Assembly (NCBI RefSeq): GCF_900107135.1
Contig: NZ_FNOV01000007.1
Location: 230,530 to 294,529 of the forward strand
Source of the DNA: Hymenobacter psychrophilus
Lineage (GTDB): Bacteria; Bacteroidota; Bacteroidia; Cytophagales; Hymenobacteraceae
Reading direction: 5' to 3'
DNA length: 64,000 nt
Position 1 is the first letter of the stretch. Every line of letters begins with the position of its first letter. Of the stretch, positions 61,785-64,000 are shown piece after piece. The notes below the pieces were generated by a model. It did not search any database. It was given only the letters and a program-made list of their open reading frames with translations, and was not told the origin of the DNA. The translations under genes were made by a program, and so were the position numbers.

Positions 61785-62690
61785 TCAATCCTGCCAGGGC
61801 CAGTGCCAGCGGAACAGACGCGTTTTGGCTCTTTCGCGCTGGGTTGGTGCTTCTCCCTGAACCTGCACGTCCCAAACCAGGCCCAGGGCGCGGAGGCTGG
61901 CTACCAGGTACCACCCCAAATCCAACTCATACCAAGCCGTGCTCATTTTGGCGGAGCTGGGGTGGGCGTGGTGGTTATTGTGAAATCCTTCCCCAAACGA
62001 GAGGGCCCCTAATACCCAGTTGTTGTAACCATGCTCAGCGGCATCGTCGATATCGTAGCGGGCGTAGCCGTACTTGTGCGATATAAAGCCTACCACCCAG
62101 TGGCCCATAATAGTAACGCTGATGCGTAGGGGCACGCAGACAATCATGGCCTCAAAGCCGAAAAAGGCCCAGATAAGGCCGGCTGCCGCCAGTACGTGCA
62201 AAAACCAGGTCTTCTCCAGGAACAGCAGCCAGGGGTCGTGCAGGTCCTCGGCCGGAATTTCGTAGCGCCCGATATCGGCCGGCTTTAAGGTGAAATGCAG
62301 ATTCCAGTAATAGTCCCGCCCGATGGAGTGGTCGTAGCGGAAAAAGGCCGGGCAGTCGAGGCGGTTTTGCCAGTAGTCGCGGAAATAATGCACCCGTATC
62401 CAGGACAGTGGACCTCCCAGGCCGGTATGCACGAACAAGTAGGCCAGTACTCCCCGCGTGATGCGGCTACACCGATACGACCGGTGGATAATGCCCCGGT
62501 GCAGTCCAATGGAGTGCCCCAGCCCAACTGTTACTACGGTAAGCAGGACGGACGCCAGACTGCGCGGGCCCGATAAACTCGACCAGCCCCAAATCAGGGC
62601 GGGAGCCAGCATCAGGTACAGCCAAAAAATCTTCAGCCAGCCCGGTATAATTTGGTCGCCGGGGGCCACCGGAGTAATAGGTGCGTTCAT
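61785..62690 (-). CDS. Fatty acid (acyl-CoA) desaturase-like membrane protein, 301 aa
   Basis: Four or more hydrophobic helices and His boxes HSIGLHRGIIHR (near 58-70) and GEGFHNNHHAHP (near 240-250), di-iron ligands of desaturases. The second box, normally HRxHH, is replaced by VHYFRDYWQNR near residue 100, as seen in a divergent subgroup. Likely introduces a double bond in fatty acids or a related group, unless the missing His residues mean a changed reaction. Confidence 0.78.
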   Translation of the reverse strand: MNAPITPVAPGDQIIPGWLKIFWLYLMLAPALIWGWSSLSGPRSLASVLLTVVTVGLGHSIGLHRGIIHRSYRCSRITRGVLAYLFVHTGLGGPLSWIRVHYFRDYWQNRLDCPAFFRYDHSIGRDYYWNLHFTLKPADIGRYEIPAEDLHDPWLLFLEKTWFLHVLAAAGLIWAFFGFEAMIVCVPLRISVTIMGHWVVGFISHKYGYARYDIDDAAEHGYNNWVLGALSFGEGFHNNHHAHPSSAKMSTAWYELDLGWYLVASLRALGLVWDVQVQGEAPTQRERAKTRLFRWHWPWQD

Positions 62691-62780
62691 AGAAATAAGG
62701 GTAATTGCTGCACGAATTTACGACGGCGGGTTCACTATTTGTATCACAAAAACAGCGGTTAATTAACCCAGGTTGCGGAC

Positions 62781-62891
62781 TTATGCTCCTAGCTCGGTGA
62801 GGGTGTGGGTAAGGATGGATAGCAGCAGCTTGAGGACAAAACCTTCGGCCGTTACGGCGTGGATGGACTTGGGAAAGCGGCATTCTGCCGT
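62781..62891 (-). pseudogene. C-terminal remnant of a transposase
   Basis: The minus strand reads AECRFPKSIHAVTAEGFVLK followed by LLLSILTHTLTELGA-stop, the form of a DDE-transposase C-terminus. There is no upstream half. The family is uncertain (IS982/IS4-like text). The rest of 62691-62959 shows only a likely promoter box (TAAATTCG, minus, 62720-62713) of the desaturase gene. Confidence 0.45.
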
Positions 62892-62959
62892 TCATGCATA
62901 GGCTGCTGCAACTGCTATAGTTAGATGAGTAGTATATTTTTCCAGATTGAATTACGCTC

Positions 62960-63481
62960 TTACTGTAACTCAATCTTGTCTATTTCCAGCCTGAAATTTT
63001 CAGCTTTTTCATTGCCAATCAAAAGCCGGACTTCCTGAATCTCATTGGCAGTGAAGTTAGGCTGATTCAGCTTATTTCCGCGGTAAGTCGGTTCCATTTG
63101 GTTAAGCGGAATCTCGATGGTCTGCCATTCTCCGCTGGTTTTGAAATTATATATGTAGGATGCCTTTTCATTAAGCCGGGCTTTCATCCTGAACTGGTAT
63201 TTCTTGCCATCTCCTTTTAAGCGAATAAGTGCCTTCGTACAGCCGCTTATGTCTTTGGAAGCGAAATGATATTGCATGGAAGCAAATCCACCGTTGTTTT
63301 CCAGGGAAACATCGCCAGTGAAAACTGCATTGCCCGCGTCGCTACGCGAGAGTTTGCTGGAGGATTTTCCGCCCATTACCACGTCATTCTCTATCTCCCA
63401 CACTGACCAGTCGGAGGAAGCGCTAAAATCAAAAAGCAGTAAGCTATGCATGAATAGTACGGTTAGAAATGAAGCTTTCAT
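62960..63481 (-). CDS. CIA30-family protein, 173 aa
   Basis: Signal-like start MKASFLTVLFMHSLLLFDFS, then SVWEIENDVVMGGKSSSKL and FRMKARLNEKASYIYNFKTS, typical of the CIA30 beta domain; a C-terminal VRLLIGNEKAENFRLEID closes the barrel. In mitochondria the family assists complex I assembly; in bacteria its role is open. Lower G+C than neighbours and flanked by mobile-element traces. Confidence 0.8.
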   Translation of the reverse strand: MKASFLTVLFMHSLLLFDFSASSDWSVWEIENDVVMGGKSSSKLSRSDAGNAVFTGDVSLENNGGFASMQYHFASKDISGCTKALIRLKGDGKKYQFRMKARLNEKASYIYNFKTSGEWQTIEIPLNQMEPTYRGNKLNQPNFTANEIQEVRLLIGNEKAENFRLEIDKIELQ

Positions 63482-63585
63482 CAGGGTATTATTGGTATTT
63501 GCACGTAACTCCTTCGGATTCAAATAGTTTTGAAGCCATTTCGGGTGCACCGTCAGCTGGCAACGGATGCTGTATGCCAGCGCCA

Positions 63586-63620
63586 GCCCGCCGTTGCGGT
63601 GCAGTGGCGGGCCCGTTTTA
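63586..63620 (+). terminator. Terminator-like hairpin upstream of the IS
   Basis: GCCCGCC (63586-63592) pairs with GGCGGGC (63606-63612), followed by CCGTTTTATT. Confidence 0.55.
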
Positions 63621-63683
63621 TTGGTACGGCTTCAGCGTTGCGGTGCTGGTACACTGCTGGGTGCCGTAGTTTTTGACTTTCCC

Positions 63684-63715
63684 TTGGAGTGTGTGGACAG
63701 TCATGTTTAAATTTG
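63684..63715 (+). promoter_or_regulatory. Transposase promoter
   Basis: TTG at 63684-63686 and TAAATTTG at 63708-63715, 21-bp spacer, then only 4 nt to the ATG at 63720. Close to the Bacteroidota consensus. Confidence 0.65.
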
Positions 63716-63719
63716 CGGG

Positions 63720-64000
63720 ATGCGACGCCACGAACTTACTGAGCGTGAATGGGAACTGATTCAGCCGCACACACTTGGGCAGGCCGGTACGGCAGGCGGC
63801 ACAGGCCGCAACAACCGCCATTTTGTCAACGCCGTGGTCTACCGGGTGCGCACGGGCTGCGCCTGGCGCGACCTGCCCGAACGGTTTGGCCCTTGGAACA
63901 CGGTAGCCCGACGCTTTCGCCGCTGGGCGCTGGCTGGGGTCTGGGAGGGCCTGTTCCAGGCGGTGCAGGAGCCGGATTATGCTTGGATGCTGGTCGACTC
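63720..64000 (+). mobile_element. IS5-type transposase, N-terminal part (runs off window)
   Basis: MRRHELTEREWELIQPHTLG, then NRHFVNAVVYRVRTGCAWRD, LPERFGPWNTVARRFRRWAL and MLVDS, the IS5-family order (helix-turn-helix, then the first catalytic Asp at LVD). Complete length and the right end lie beyond 64000. The left end of the element should be within about 80 bp upstream, but its terminal repeat cannot be fixed from one end. The ATG is 4 nt after the promoter box. Confidence 0.88.

Noticed and set aside
1..64000. tRNA or rRNA genes
   Set aside because: No cloverleaf with a GTTCGAATC-type T-loop and no rRNA text was seen on either strand by eye; a covariance search would be decisive.

Overview
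The window reads as chromosomal DNA from a G+C-rich member of the Bacteroidota, most likely Hymenobacteraceae (Hymenobacter-like). Support: no Shine-Dalgarno sequences in front of genes, -7 boxes of the TAnnTTTG type, a carboxypeptidase-regulatory-domain/TonB receptor, LytS/LytTR regulator pairs, an eukaryote-type (GT3) glycogen synthase and a classical menaquinone gene set. Genus is inference. No rRNA, tRNA or CRISPR array was found.

Layout. 1-8.7 kb: RluE-type pseudouridine synthase (cut by the window edge), lipoprotein, VWA protein, a decayed AT-rich patch, DEAD-box helicase, porin, Gfo/Idh oxidoreductase. 8.7-18 kb: methyltransferase, decayed ABC ATPase, CoA-transferase, TrpS, YhhQ transporter, RNase Z, STAS protein. 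18-24.8 kb: fasciclin lipoprotein, glycogen pair (GT3 synthase plus GH13 branching enzyme), large lipoprotein. 25-36 kb: YfcC-type carrier, GT-C glycosyltransferase, S9 and M28 peptidases, GNAT, TPR histidine kinase. 36-47 kb: TonB receptor, then two LytS/LytTR pairs facing each other, a peptidase-like hydrolase and ABA4-like membrane proteins. 47-54.7 kb: menaquinone genes menE, menB, menD, menF and a menI-like thioesterase, interrupted by small genes. 54.7-64 kb: phosphatase, PDH E2, HslV, deoxyhypusine-synthase-like protein, lipoproteins, desaturase, CIA30 protein and the start of an IS5-type insertion sequence.

The most unusual content is between genes. (1) Arrays of degenerate 7-bp words, often folded as inverted repeats, sit exactly at gene ends; in at least seven genes the stop codon is inside the array. 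(2) Four or more families of long hairpin repeats recur, one with nine copies; tips of three other families also supply stop codons. (3) Two intergenic sites near the LytTR genes carry a GGGYGAACC motif repeated at 21-22 bp, the geometry expected for LytTR regulators. (4) Seven genes have a -7 box only 4-7 nt before the start codon, suggesting leaderless mRNAs. (5) A copy of the last codons of the deoxyhypusine-synthase-like gene lies 2 kb downstream of it, bracketing two possible inserted genes.
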